The notes under the pieces: model-generated
Told to the model about the DNA's origin: nothing
The model's input: the letters and a program-made list of their open reading frames with translations, nothing else
Databases searched by the model: none
Assembly (NCBI GenBank): GCA_964371075.1
Contig: CAYJKN010000007.1
Location: forward strand, 1-64,000
DNA length: 64,000 nt
Origin: UTCHB3 sp964371075
GTDB lineage: Bacteria > Bacteroidota > Ignavibacteria > Ignavibacteriales > Ignavibacteriaceae
Reading direction: 5' to 3'
Shown: piece after piece, positions 37,216 through 46,675 of the stretch
Position numbering within the stretch: the first letter of the stretch is position 1
Layout: each line of letters opens with the position of its first letter
Translations under genes and position numbers: made by a program

Positions 37216-40200
37216 ATGAGGCAAATAGTTGCTTTTCTCTTTTTAATCGCTTTGGCCTCCAACTCTTTATTGCCACAAACCACAGTTCGTGTTAAAGTGA
37301 ACGAGGTGATGGCATCAAATACAAATACAATAGCCGACCCCGATTTTAATGAATATGGCGACTGGGTTGAACTTTTTAATCCTGATTCTGTAGCAGTTGA
37401 TATATCAGGATACTATTTGACGGATATTTTCAGTCAACCACAAAAATGGCGGTTTCCTCTCTCCGGTGTGATAATCCCTGCAAACGGCTATCTGATAGTC
37501 TGGTGCGATGATCATAATACCGGTTTACACGCCAATTTTAAACTTACCACCAATGGTGAAATGGTTGGTTTGTATTCCGCAACAGGTGCCCTGGTTGATA
37601 CAATGTCATTTGGACAACAATCGAGTGATATCTCTTACGGCAGATTTCCCGATGGGGAAAACAACTGGTACACTTTCTTCCCTGCGACTCCGGGTACACA
37701 AAATTTTGAATCCAATATCTCAGGCAGGTGCCCGATACCCGACTTTAGTATTCAAGGAGGTTTTTTTACGGGAAGTGTATCTGTTTCGTTATCTTCAATA
37801 ATGTCAGGAAGTGAAATAAGATATACTCTTGATGGTAAAGACCCCGGTCCTAACACCCCGCTTTACACTTCACCGATCCAAATTGATTCAACAACAGTTT
37901 TAAGAGCTGCCACATTTAAATTGCAAAATCTTCCATCGAAACCTGTATCAAATACCTATTTTATAAATGTTACTACAGAACTCCCGGTTATTTCACTTTC
38001 CACCGATCCGGCAAACTTCTTTAGTGATACAAGTGGAATCTATGTGATCGGCACAAATGGTATTACAGCTTTTTGCTCCTCTGCCCCAAGAAACTGGAAC
38101 CAGGATTGGGAAAGACCAATTACTGCAGAATTTTATGAAGAGGATAAAACAAGGGCTTTTAATGTAAATGCCGGAGTAAAAATCTTTGGTGGATGTACCC
38201 GACTCTATGCCGAAAAATCACTTGCTCTTTATATGCGCGACAAATATGGCGACTCAAAAATATTTTATAAAATATTTAAAGACTCCTATCTCTACGAATT
38301 TAACAATCTTGTACTCAGAAATGCAGGACAGGACTGGTATCGAACGATGATAAGAGAGGGTGTAATAGTTGGACTCGTAAAACCTCACATGAATGTTGAC
38401 TTACAGGACTACAGGCCGGCTGTTGTTTTTCTCAATGGAAAATATTGGGGTATCCATAACCTGAGGGAAAAACTTAATGAACATTATGTTGAATATCATT
38501 ATAATGTTGCCGAGGAAGACCTTGACCTGATCGAATATTCGAAGAGCCCGGATGTTAGCACGGGAGATTCTGTTGCATATTATGAAATGTATAACTTCCT
38601 TAAGAATCATGATCTTTCTCAGGAAGCCAACTATGAACATGCAAAAAGCATCATCGACATCGATTCATTCATTGACTATCATGTTGCGGAAATTTTTGCT
38701 GCAAATGGTGATTGGCCTGCCAATAATGTAAAAATGTGGAGAGAGCGGAAACCCGGTGCAAAATGGAGATGGATGCTCTATGACCTCGATTTTGGTTATG
38801 GTGGAAACTCACAGGGTCTTTACACTACAAACACATTAAAACATGCTCTCGATTCGGTGAACACTATTTCCACCAATCCCCCCTGGGCAACTATGATCTT
38901 CAGAAGAATGATGAACAATCTTGAGTTCAGGAATGAGTTTATCCAAAGAATGGCCGCACATATAAGTACAACTTTTGAAATCAACCATTCTCTTAGAATT
39001 ATCGACAGTGTAAAAGCATTGGTTGCAAACGAAATCCCCAAACATAAAGCCCGTTGGCCCAATTCAATCTCTTTTGGTGCTACATGGGACGCACAAGTGG
39101 AACTGATAAGAGAATTTGCTCAAATGCGTCCATCAAATATGAGGTCGTTTTTTTATTCAATGTTCAATATACCGGGTTCATATTCCGTACACCTTACATC
39201 AAATGATTCAACAGCCGGTAAAATTGTTGCACATACAAAAACTTTCTCCTGGAATACCAAACCTGTATTCTTCAAAAACATCCCTCTGAAAATTAGAGCG
39301 CTTCCTGCCCCAGGATACAGGTTTGTCAGGTGGGAAGGTTATGTTAACGGTGGTGGTGAAAAGCTTGAATTGATGCCCTCCGCGAATATCTCTCTAAAAG
39401 CTATTTTTGAACCTTATACCCCGGCAAACGTTAACCTGGTTATCAATGAAATTAACTACAAGAGTAACTCGATCTATGACACAGGCGACTGGATAGAAAT
39501 CTATAATCCTTCAAACGATACCCTCAATTTGACAGGTTACAGGTTTTATGACGCAGGTGAAGGAAACCTGTTTACCCTTCCCGAAGGAACTAAGATAAAT
39601 CCGCTCGGCTACCTGGCGATCTGCGATGATACTTCAAAATTTAAGTTCTTCCATCCGGAAGCCAAATTTTACACAGGTAATTTTGATTTTGGCCTCTCAA
39701 GCAGTGGTGAAATGGTATATATTGCAGACCCCGCAGGAACAGTTCTTGATAGCGTCTATTTTAACTCTACCACTCCATGGAGCCCCCAACCCAATGGAAA
39801 TGGTTATACACTCTCATTAATCAACCCCGACATCGATAATTCAAGAGTTGAGTCGTGGGCTGTTGGCAAACGGCTTGGAACCCCCTCTGCAATAAATGAT
39901 GTTTACACAGGCATCAAACAAATCTCTGACCTTCCGTCTGATTTCAGTCTTAGTCAAAACTTTCCAAATCCATTTAATCCTGTTACTAAAATCCTTGTAA
40001 CTCTACCTGAGAGAAGTGAAATAAAATTAAAAGTGTTTGATATTCTTGGAAATGAAATACGGATTTTGGCAAATGGCGAGTTTGAAGCAGGAGGTTATGA
40101 GTTTCTTTTTAATGCAGCAGACCTGCCGAGTGGAGTGTATATCTATTCACTCTCAGCCGGCAGGTATAATTCTATCAAAAAAATGGTGCTGCTGAAGTAA
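37216..40200 (+). CDS. T9SS-secreted CotH/lamin-tail domain protein
   Basis: A 994-aa secreted multidomain protein. In order: signal peptide (1-20), lamin-tail domain (about 25-135, NEVMASNTN…GDWVELFNP), chitobiase-type beta domain (about 165-250, EIRYTLDGKDPG), a CotH kinase-like domain (about 265-590 with LREKLNEHYVE and WMLYDLDFGYGG), an InlB-like B repeat (about 650-735), a second lamin-tail domain (about 740-860) and a type A T9SS sorting domain (FPNPFNPVTKI). CotH domains are protein kinase-like; secreted cargo of this layout is common in Ignavibacteria and relatives. Its role is unknown. Confidence 0.9.
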   Translation: MRQIVAFLFLIALASNSLLPQTTVRVKVNEVMASNTNTIADPDFNEYGDWVELFNPDSVAVDISGYYLTDIFSQPQKWRFPLSGVIIPANGYLIVWCDDHNTGLHANFKLTTNGEMVGLYSATGALVDTMSFGQQSSDISYGRFPDGENNWYTFFPATPGTQNFESNISGRCPIPDFSIQGGFFTGSVSVSLSSIMSGSEIRYTLDGKDPGPNTPLYTSPIQIDSTTVLRAATFKLQNLPSKPVSNTYFINVTTELPVISLSTDPANFFSDTSGIYVIGTNGITAFCSSAPRNWNQDWERPITAEFYEEDKTRAFNVNAGVKIFGGCTRLYAEKSLALYMRDKYGDSKIFYKIFKDSYLYEFNNLVLRNAGQDWYRTMIREGVIVGLVKPHMNVDLQDYRPAVVFLNGKYWGIHNLREKLNEHYVEYHYNVAEEDLDLIEYSKSPDVSTGDSVAYYEMYNFLKNHDLSQEANYEHAKSIIDIDSFIDYHVAEIFAANGDWPANNVKMWRERKPGAKWRWMLYDLDFGYGGNSQGLYTTNTLKHALDSVNTISTNPPWATMIFRRMMNNLEFRNEFIQRMAAHISTTFEINHSLRIIDSVKALVANEIPKHKARWPNSISFGATWDAQVELIREFAQMRPSNMRSFFYSMFNIPGSYSVHLTSNDSTAGKIVAHTKTFSWNTKPVFFKNIPLKIRALPAPGYRFVRWEGYVNGGGEKLELMPSANISLKAIFEPYTPANVNLVINEINYKSNSIYDTGDWIEIYNPSNDTLNLTGYRFYDAGEGNLFTLPEGTKINPLGYLAICDDTSKFKFFHPEAKFYTGNFDFGLSSSGEMVYIADPAGTVLDSVYFNSTTPWSPQPNGNGYTLSLINPDIDNSRVESWAVGKRLGTPSAINDVYTGIKQISDLPSDFSLSQNFPNPFNPVTKILVTLPERSEIKLKVFDILGNEIRILANGEFEAGGYEFLFNAADLPSGVYIYSLSAGRYNSIKKMVLLK

Positions 40201-40205
40201 TATTG

Positions 40206-42347
40206 TTATTTACCGGAGGTAACCCTTTCACATACATTGAGAAGTGTACCTCTGGTGAATGGTTTTGAAACATAATCAGTACACCCGGCTTTCAGAAAGA
40301 CAGCTTTATCACCAGCCATCGCGTATGCGGTAACTGCAACAACGGGCACTGATGCATAATCAGGTCGTTTTTTAAGCTCATCAAGAATTTGAAAGCCTGT
40401 TACACCTTTCCCAAGATTTATATCCAAAAGTATGATCGAATAACGATTTTTATCGATCAACTCCATTGCTTCAGTAACATTTTTGGCTGTGTGAACGGTG
40501 TAGTGATTCCTTAAAAATGCCACGGTGACATCAAGGCTGATCTCGTCATCATCCACTACAAGTATTGTTGAAGAGTTTGTTTCCATCTCTCTACCCATTC
40601 TTTCTGCTGATTCAGTTATTTCCATAATTTCTGCCTCCGATCCCAATTCAAGTGTATCTTCGTTGTATGGGAGCTTCACAATAAAAGTGGAGCCCTCACC
40701 CAATTTGCTCTCGACATTGATCTCACCACCCATTTTGTTAATGAACCGTTTGGTTAACGAAAGGCCCAACCCGGTCCCCTCATATCCTCTTCCCCAACCT
40801 TCACTCGCCTGCCTGAACTCATCCCAGATAATCGATTGATCCTGCTCCGAGATACCTATACCTGTGTCTTTTACTTTAAGAATAAGCCACGTTTTAGCTT
40901 TTGAAACTTCCAAATCCAGTGATATTTCAACTCCACCTTCATGAGTGAATTTTAAAGCATTATCGATCAGATTCGCAACGATATGGCTCAGCAATCTGGG
41001 ATCTGTAACTACATAAAGCTCATTTAAAGGACAATGTAATTCAAGAGAAAGCTTTTTCTTTGTCGCTGTACTTGAAAATTTTGAAGCCATATCTTTTATA
41101 ACAGATTTAACATCAAGACGGCTTAAGTTAAGTTCTGTATATCCTGACTCAATTTTCGAGAGGTCAAGTATCAAATTTAAAGTCTGCATCAACCTCTGTG
41201 CAGATTCAAAAATTTTCTCTCCCGTCCGTCTGATTTCAGGACTCTCTTCCGTCTCCATAATCATCTCTGAGTAGCCCATTATTCCAATCATGGGTGTTCG
41301 CAGCTCGTGACTCATATTGGCGAGGAAATTTGATTTTAATTTATTCGCCGACTCGGCTCTCTCTTTGGCTTCTTTTAACTCGAGTTCATGTTTGAGTCTT
41401 TCGCTGACATCAATTGCCAGAGCTATCACAGCTTTTTTATCATTAAAATTAGCCGGATAAAGCTTTACAAAGGAGGGAAATTCTTCACCGTTTTTCCTTT
41501 TGCACCACATCTCAAAAGATTGTGGTACCCCATCAAATGCACTTTGTGAAAATTGATTCACTTGAGAAATATCATTTTTACCGGGGGCTGCAAAAAAATC
41601 CGCTCCCTGATTCAGAAGTTCGGCACTTTCATAACCGAACATTCTTTCAGCACCTTTGTTTGAATCCAACACCAGGCCTTCACGATCCAATAAAAATATT
41701 GCTTCATCAACTGTATTAAATAGACTCCGGAATTTACTCTCACTTTCTACAAGTGCACTCCGGGTTTTCCACGACTCCTCCCCATTTAACAACATCCATC
41801 CTAACAGCAATTCTGCAATGGGATAAATTACGAGAACAGGAAGACTAATGGATTTAAAAACAAATTCACGGGAAGTGTCGGGAAGAAAGAGGGTGCAAAA
41901 CATCATGCCCAAATGGACCACAATGCCAAACAGATAGAGCTCGGGGAGTGAAATTTTTTGAACTTTCCCCTGCCTGACTTTACGCCAGATTATACCGATA
42001 GAACCACACACTATAACTGTTGCAATCCCCATCTCCGCTCCGGAACCACCTGCGCTCAGCCTGAAAAGTGACATCATCACCATCCCGATGATGGTGGGAA
42101 TGGAACCAAAAAACATCCCCGAAATTGATATTAATACAGAACGGGTATCAAATACAACCCCCTCCATCAAGACCCAGGGAGTCCCCATAATGGCAATTCC
42201 AATTGCTCCGGTTGAAAGACCAATAAGGGTGTCTTTTACATATCTGTTGGTTATCGCTGTAAGACCGCGAATTAGATTGTAAATTAAACCTAAGGCTATC
42301 AAAAGTGCCGTATTTAGCACTAAACCAAGAAATATCGATTTTCCCAT
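40206..42347 (-). CDS. Hybrid sensor histidine kinase with 5TMR-LYT sensor
   Basis: A 713-aa kinase. The N-terminal 190 residues form a 5-transmembrane LytS-type (5TMR-LYT) receptor, followed by a PAS domain (about 205-325), HisKA with NMSHELRTPMIGIMGYSEM, HATPase (KDTGIGISEQDQ, GTGLGLSLTKRF) and a C-terminal receiver domain (Asp in ILLDINLGKG). No output regulator is adjacent, so it may pass phosphate to an unlinked partner. Its stop is only 5 bp from that of the convergent CotH gene, leaving no room for a terminator. Confidence 0.93.
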   Translation of the reverse strand: MGKSIFLGLVLNTALLIALGLIYNLIRGLTAITNRYVKDTLIGLSTGAIGIAIMGTPWVLMEGVVFDTRSVLISISGMFFGSIPTIIGMVMMSLFRLSAGGSGAEMGIATVIVCGSIGIIWRKVRQGKVQKISLPELYLFGIVVHLGMMFCTLFLPDTSREFVFKSISLPVLVIYPIAELLLGWMLLNGEESWKTRSALVESESKFRSLFNTVDEAIFLLDREGLVLDSNKGAERMFGYESAELLNQGADFFAAPGKNDISQVNQFSQSAFDGVPQSFEMWCKRKNGEEFPSFVKLYPANFNDKKAVIALAIDVSERLKHELELKEAKERAESANKLKSNFLANMSHELRTPMIGIMGYSEMIMETEESPEIRRTGEKIFESAQRLMQTLNLILDLSKIESGYTELNLSRLDVKSVIKDMASKFSSTATKKKLSLELHCPLNELYVVTDPRLLSHIVANLIDNALKFTHEGGVEISLDLEVSKAKTWLILKVKDTGIGISEQDQSIIWDEFRQASEGWGRGYEGTGLGLSLTKRFINKMGGEINVESKLGEGSTFIVKLPYNEDTLELGSEAEIMEITESAERMGREMETNSSTILVVDDDEISLDVTVAFLRNHYTVHTAKNVTEAMELIDKNRYSIILLDINLGKGVTGFQILDELKKRPDYASVPVVAVTAYAMAGDKAVFLKAGCTDYVSKPFTRGTLLNVCERVTSGK

Positions 42348-42484
42348 TAGTCCTGTTCGGGTTCCGCCTCAGGCTTCTGCCAAATGCGGGGTTTAAGGGG
42401 TGAAATCTTGCCTAAAAATTAAGCGTTAATGTGTGCAATATAATCAATAAACTAAAAGATTCAACCTGGAAAATGTGAGTTTTC

Positions 42485-43126
42485 TCACGGTTTCGACGCC
42501 ATAATATCGAGAACAATCGGTTTTAATCCTGAGAAGAAAAACTCAACAGCAATTACCATTACAATTAATCCCATCAATCTCATTAATACATTGTTCCCCG
42601 TCTCACCAAGAAGTTTAATGATCTTTGAAGAGCTTAGCAGAATTATATAGGTGAGGAGAAGTACCAACACGATCACCAGAACCAAAACGACTTTCATCTC
42701 CACGGTTACCGCCTGTTCCATTAAAACAATGGATGTGGTTATCGCCCCCGGACCGGTTATCATTGGAATGGCAAGTGGAGTAATTGAGATGTCGTTTACA
42801 TAACTCCTGATTTCCGATTCCTTTATCTTCACTGTAACCAATCGCGCCTGAAGCATATCCATCCCCATCATAAAAAAGATAACTCCACCAACAATTCTGA
42901 AACTGTTAACAGAAATTCCAAAAAATTTGAATAACAGTTGTCCTGAAAATGCAAAGAGAAGGAGGGTGATCAGTGCGGCAATTGAAGCTTTTTTTGCTGT
43001 GCGTGCCCTGTTTTTATTATCAAGGGATGCCGTCATCGTCATAAATACAGGCATCGTGGCAACAGGATTAATTAATGTAAAAAATGCTACAAAACTTAAT
43101 ACTGCAAATGTCAGGAGTTCGTTCAT
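42485..43126 (-). CDS. MarC-family integral membrane protein
   Basis: A 213-aa six-helix membrane protein of the MarC family (UPF0056). Features include the NPVATMPVFM motif near residue 20 and PLAIPMITGPGAITT near 115. The family's transport role is not established; the historic link with antibiotic resistance was not confirmed in E. coli. It is monocistronic. Confidence 0.9.
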   Translation of the reverse strand: MNELLTFAVLSFVAFFTLINPVATMPVFMTMTASLDNKNRARTAKKASIAALITLLLFAFSGQLLFKFFGISVNSFRIVGGVIFFMMGMDMLQARLVTVKIKESEIRSYVNDISITPLAIPMITGPGAITTSIVLMEQAVTVEMKVVLVLVIVLVLLLTYIILLSSSKIIKLLGETGNNVLMRLMGLIVMVIAVEFFFSGLKPIVLDIMASKP

Positions 43127-43317
43127 GAAGGGTAAATTTTAATTTATTGAAGTGCAAAATATAATCATTTTTGCATGAACAGATGTTAAATCACACCTGA
43201 CAGGTCAACAAATATTGCACAAAAGTTTATTCTGAACCAAATGAAAAAATTCTCAGTATTTTTGTAATTTAAAGTGTTATTTAATAGAAACTCTCATCAC
43301 TTATCGAAACTAAAAGT

Positions 43318-43617
43318 ATGACCACCTTTTGGCGAATTTCGTTCGTCGTTTTGTTGCTGTTTATTGCCGGTTGTGATTTCCCTTTCCCTAAACAGGATAA
43401 GCCGCAACTCCCGAAGGGACTTGATGCTCATACGGAGAAGAAGGGCTCAGCTTTTCACAAACCCGGATATGACGACCCTTTTTCTGCCACTTCCGGATGC
43501 AGTAGCGGGCTTTGCCACCAGTCAAACCTTAAAGGTGGACCTGCATTTATCGAGGGTAAAGACAGAATTGCACCATCCTGCCATCAATGCCACGGAGAAA
43601 ACTGGAATGAAGACTAA
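43318..43617 (+). CDS. Small c-type haem lipoprotein
   Basis: A 99-aa precursor with lipobox IAGC (Cys19). The mature part has one canonical haem-binding CXXCH (Cys88-His92, CHQCH) and a second CX4CH-like site (Cys61-His67). Additional His38 and His47 could be axial ligands. It is first in a five-gene operon ending in apbE and overlaps the next start by 11 bp. It is probably a periplasmic or outer-membrane electron carrier for this module. Whether the second site carries haem is uncertain. Confidence 0.72.
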   Translation: MTTFWRISFVVLLLFIAGCDFPFPKQDKPQLPKGLDAHTEKKGSAFHKPGYDDPFSATSGCSSGLCHQSNLKGGPAFIEGKDRIAPSCHQCHGENWNED

Positions 43618-43828
43618 AAGATTATTACTTTTTCTCGTTATTTTATTTGCTGTCACTATAACGGGATGTGCAACCGTGCAACCCTGGGAAAAGGGACTTC
43701 TCGGCGATCCTATCATGTTAATTGATTCAAATCCCCTCGAAAAGGGATTAATTGAACATCACATCGACTATCGTGAAGGATCCGTCGGTGGTACAGGTGC
43801 TCAAAGTGGAGGTTGTGGCTGTGGTTAA
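43607..43828 (+). CDS. DUF4266-family lipoprotein
   Basis: A 73-aa precursor with lipobox ITGC (Cys21) immediately followed by the family's VQPWEKGLLGDP motif, a DSNPLEKGL segment and the diagnostic Gly/Cys-rich C-terminus GGCGCG. GGAG at 43594-43597 is its ribosome binding site. DUF4266 genes are typically found directly before DUF3570 genes, as here. Its Gly-rich 3' end also encodes the Shine-Dalgarno sequence for DUF3570. Confidence 0.88.
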   Translation: MKTKRLLLFLVILFAVTITGCATVQPWEKGLLGDPIMLIDSNPLEKGLIEHHIDYREGSVGGTGAQSGGCGCG

Positions 43829-44963
43829 ATTCCTTTTCTGTTTTCTTATCATGGGGCTGAGCCTCGTTGCTCAAACACTTCCCGATGATGAACTTCAGGT
43901 TAACTTAAACACCTATTTTGATAATTTTGGAGTGGCTATTGCTTATCCTGCTGTTTCGGTCACAAAACAGATAGCCCCCAACACTTCAGTTACCGGGAGA
44001 TATCTTGTCGATGTGATCTCCGCAGCCTCTATGAGAAGCCTTTTCAGAGTTGACGGGGTTACTTCCGCATCAAAAAGAACAGAGGGTGGAGATGCATTCC
44101 CCAACGAGGTAAGGCACGAATTCACCGGTGGTTTAACCCAGGCAATTGGTGATGTGAGGGCTTCAGTTAATGCGATCTACTCCACAGAAAATGATTATTA
44201 TTCCCGCACCCTGGCGGCAGATATTTCAATTCCATTTGCACTAAAAAATACGATTTTAAGTCTTGGTGTTGTTAAGAGTTGGGATATTGTTGCCCCTGAT
44301 AACCGTTCCTGGGAAAAAGAAAAAAATGTTTTAAGTCTTAATGCAGGATTAACACAAAACATCACCAAAAGCTGGCTAATCCAACTTAATCTTTGGTATT
44401 CAAACAACACCGGTTTTCTCAGCGACGCTTATCAGGTGATCGGGATCAACACCCTTGGCAGAGTAAAGTTTTATTCACCTGCCTATCCTGACAACAGAGA
44501 CAGAAGAGCCGCCGGAATTAGAACCGTTTTTGCACTTGATGATATCTCATCCATTCAGTTGGGTTACAGATATTATTGGGATACCTGGGATATCAAATCG
44601 AACACTGCCAATATCCTTTATCAAAGATACCTGAGTGAAAACATCAGAGGGGTTTTTGGATGGAGAATTTATAACCAGTCGAAAGCTTACTTCTTTCTTC
44701 CGGAATATACTGCCCCACTCGAATTGATGGCAGTGGATTCGAAATTAAATGAGTCGGTAACAAACGAATTTGAAGTCAGTCTAAAATTCAACAGCGAAAT
44801 TTTTAAATCCACCCCGATTTTAAGATCAATCATGATGGAGACAGCAGAACTTTCAGTTGGACTAAATTTTTATATGAGAAACACAGTAACTCCCGATTGG
44901 CACAGTCGATACAGAATGTTATACGCTTACATTCTAAACATCGGATATAGATACAAGTTTTAA
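43821..44963 (+). CDS. DUF3570 outer-membrane beta-barrel protein
   Basis: A 380-aa protein with a signal peptide (about 1-17), alternating amphipathic beta-strands throughout and a terminal aromatic (…YRYKF), as expected for an outer-membrane barrel. The GTG start at 43821 is chosen because GGAGG lies 8 nt upstream; it overlaps the DUF4266 stop. Two motifs near the mature N-terminus, DVISAAS (residues 64-70) and DGVTSAS (78-84), resemble the D-x-x-[ST]-[GS]-A-[TS] pattern that ApbE flavinylates. The apbE gene is two genes downstream. A flavinylated barrel is inference. Confidence 0.82.
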   Translation: MVKFLFCFLIMGLSLVAQTLPDDELQVNLNTYFDNFGVAIAYPAVSVTKQIAPNTSVTGRYLVDVISAASMRSLFRVDGVTSASKRTEGGDAFPNEVRHEFTGGLTQAIGDVRASVNAIYSTENDYYSRTLAADISIPFALKNTILSLGVVKSWDIVAPDNRSWEKEKNVLSLNAGLTQNITKSWLIQLNLWYSNNTGFLSDAYQVIGINTLGRVKFYSPAYPDNRDRRAAGIRTVFALDDISSIQLGYRYYWDTWDIKSNTANILYQRYLSENIRGVFGWRIYNQSKAYFFLPEYTAPLELMAVDSKLNESVTNEFEVSLKFNSEIFKSTPILRSIMMETAELSVGLNFYMRNTVTPDWHSRYRMLYAYILNIGYRYKF

Positions 44964-44981
44964 AATGGAGAATAATTGAAT

Positions 44982-45653
44982 ATGAAGAGAAGAGATTTCC
45001 TAAGAAACGGACTGCTAATTGCCGGTGCTGTTTCTATCCCCGGACTTGCAAAACCGTTCATTTCCAAAAATCTTGTCACCGGGACCAGCCTTACTATTAT
45101 CACAGATGATGTTGATTTGGCTGCCTCATTGGGACAAACTTTTTTTTCAAAAATGAATATTAAAAGTCGCTTGAAATATGAAGATTATGATCTCATCGGC
45201 AACCACACAGGTGATGTGGTTTTTGTAAACAACGGCGTTTTGTTTGATTTTAAAAATTCTGATAATTCTGATGCCCGATTGTTAAAAGAAATTGCAAGTC
45301 GACTTCACCTTCCAACTAATTTTAAGAATCCAAAACTTGTGAAGTTTATTGCAGTGGGTGACGCAGAAAATTCAGATAAAACCATCAAAATTTTCAGTAA
45401 TAACTCACTTGTAAAAGAGATCAAATTAAAAAAAGAACTGGTGAATTTTTCGGTCGAAGGTGTTCAAGGCTCCTCCGAATTCCAGATTTCTCAAAACGGT
45501 ATTAAAGTTATATCCGCGCCATGTGGACATAAAACCTGCCTGAAGCTGGGCACTGCCTCGATTGTGGGCGACAGTCTGGTCTGCATCCCTAACAAACTAA
45601 GAGCCGTTATTTACGGCAATGGTGGCGGCCTCCTGGATGCTATTTCGTTTTAG
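44982..45653 (+). CDS. Exported NusG domain II-containing protein
   Basis: A 223-aa protein with a Tat-like signal (RRDFL followed by a hydrophobic stretch). The C-terminal about 110 residues form a NusG-II domain (VEGVQGSSEFQISQNGIKVISAPCGHKTCLKLG… LVCIPNKL), with paired cysteines typical of the family. The N-terminal half may be a ligand-binding-like region but is not recognised. A TTG two codons upstream has slightly better spacing to GGAG (44967-44970), so the exact start is open. It sits directly before apbE, a common pairing. Confidence 0.8.
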   Translation: MKRRDFLRNGLLIAGAVSIPGLAKPFISKNLVTGTSLTIITDDVDLAASLGQTFFSKMNIKSRLKYEDYDLIGNHTGDVVFVNNGVLFDFKNSDNSDARLLKEIASRLHLPTNFKNPKLVKFIAVGDAENSDKTIKIFSNNSLVKEIKLKKELVNFSVEGVQGSSEFQISQNGIKVISAPCGHKTCLKLGTASIVGDSLVCIPNKLRAVIYGNGGGLLDAISF

Positions 45654-46644
45654 TTTACTCTGGCTTGCTGTTGTAATCTCCGGCTTTAGCCAGGACTCCA
45701 CTGAAACCTATGAGGTTTATGTCTCAAAAAACCTCATAGGCACTCTGATCGAAGCAAAAATTGTAACAAAAGATATCAATGCATCCAAAAAGATACTCTA
45801 TTATGCTTTTAAGGAGATCGAGAGAATTGATTCATTACTCGCATGGCAAATTCCAACTTCAGAGATCTCAAAAATCAACTCTTCTGCAGGAAAATATCCT
45901 GTTAAAGTTTCTTATGAAACATATTCAATTCTTGAACGATCTCTCTCTTATTCGAAAAGTTCCGATGGGATATTTGATGTCACTGTGGGTCCCCTCACAC
46001 AACTCTGGGGATTTAATGGAGATGAAGAACCTGTTGCTGTTCCGGATAAAAAAGCTATCGATTCCTGCCTTCAACTCGTGGGATATAAAGACTTGATTCT
46101 GAACTGCAACGATACAACAGCTTTCCTGAAACGGGCAGGAATGTCAATTGATCTTGGGGGAATTGGAAAGGGTTATGCAATCGACAGAGCATCGGATATT
46201 CTAAAAATGAATGGATTAACATCATTCCTTTTTAATGCAGGTGGTGATGTTCTTGTTTCAGGATACAAAGCAGAAGATCAAAACTGGACTGTTGGAATAA
46301 AAGATCCACGAAAAGAAGACAAATTGTTGGGGAGCGTTGAGTTCACCAACAAATCCATCGCCACAAGTGGAGACTATGAAAGATTTTTTGAGATAGACGG
46401 TAGAAGATACCACCATATTATCGATCCATCCACAGGCTTTCCTGCATCGAATTCGATAAGTGTTTCAATCATTGCCGAATCTGCAGAAAGAGCCGATGCT
46501 CTTGCAACAACAGTTTTTATTACTCAAGGGAAAACGGGCTGGCAAGGAAGTAACGATGAGGAATTCCTTATTATTTCAAAAGATTTCACAAGAATTTTCT
46601 CCCCCGATTTTAAAAAGAAATACCGTTTTAAATCGATCAAATAG
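45637..46644 (+). CDS. apbE: FAD:protein FMN transferase
   Basis: A 335-aa exported ApbE-family enzyme that moves FMN from FAD onto Thr/Ser of extracytoplasmic redox proteins. A signal peptide (about 1-18) is present. Motifs include the SIDLGGIGKGYAIDRA region, FLFNAGGDVLVSG, the ATSGDYERFFEIDGRRYHHIIDP segment and the Mg-binding ADALATTVFI. It overlaps the preceding gene by 17 bp or more. No separate substrate gene (NqrC/RnfG/FMN-bind) is present in the operon, which directs attention to DUF3570. Confidence 0.95.
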   Translation: MLFRFSLLWLAVVISGFSQDSTETYEVYVSKNLIGTLIEAKIVTKDINASKKILYYAFKEIERIDSLLAWQIPTSEISKINSSAGKYPVKVSYETYSILERSLSYSKSSDGIFDVTVGPLTQLWGFNGDEEPVAVPDKKAIDSCLQLVGYKDLILNCNDTTAFLKRAGMSIDLGGIGKGYAIDRASDILKMNGLTSFLFNAGGDVLVSGYKAEDQNWTVGIKDPRKEDKLLGSVEFTNKSIATSGDYERFFEIDGRRYHHIIDPSTGFPASNSISVSIIAESAERADALATTVFITQGKTGWQGSNDEEFLIISKDFTRIFSPDFKKKYRFKSIK

Positions 46645-46675
46645 ATAACTTTAATAATTCGAAAGAACCGAACTT

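Noticed and set aside
43752..43820. Upstream 23-residue extension of DUF3570
   Set aside because: It lies within the DUF4266 coding region and lacks a signal peptide start; the GTG at 43821 has a well-placed GGAGG.
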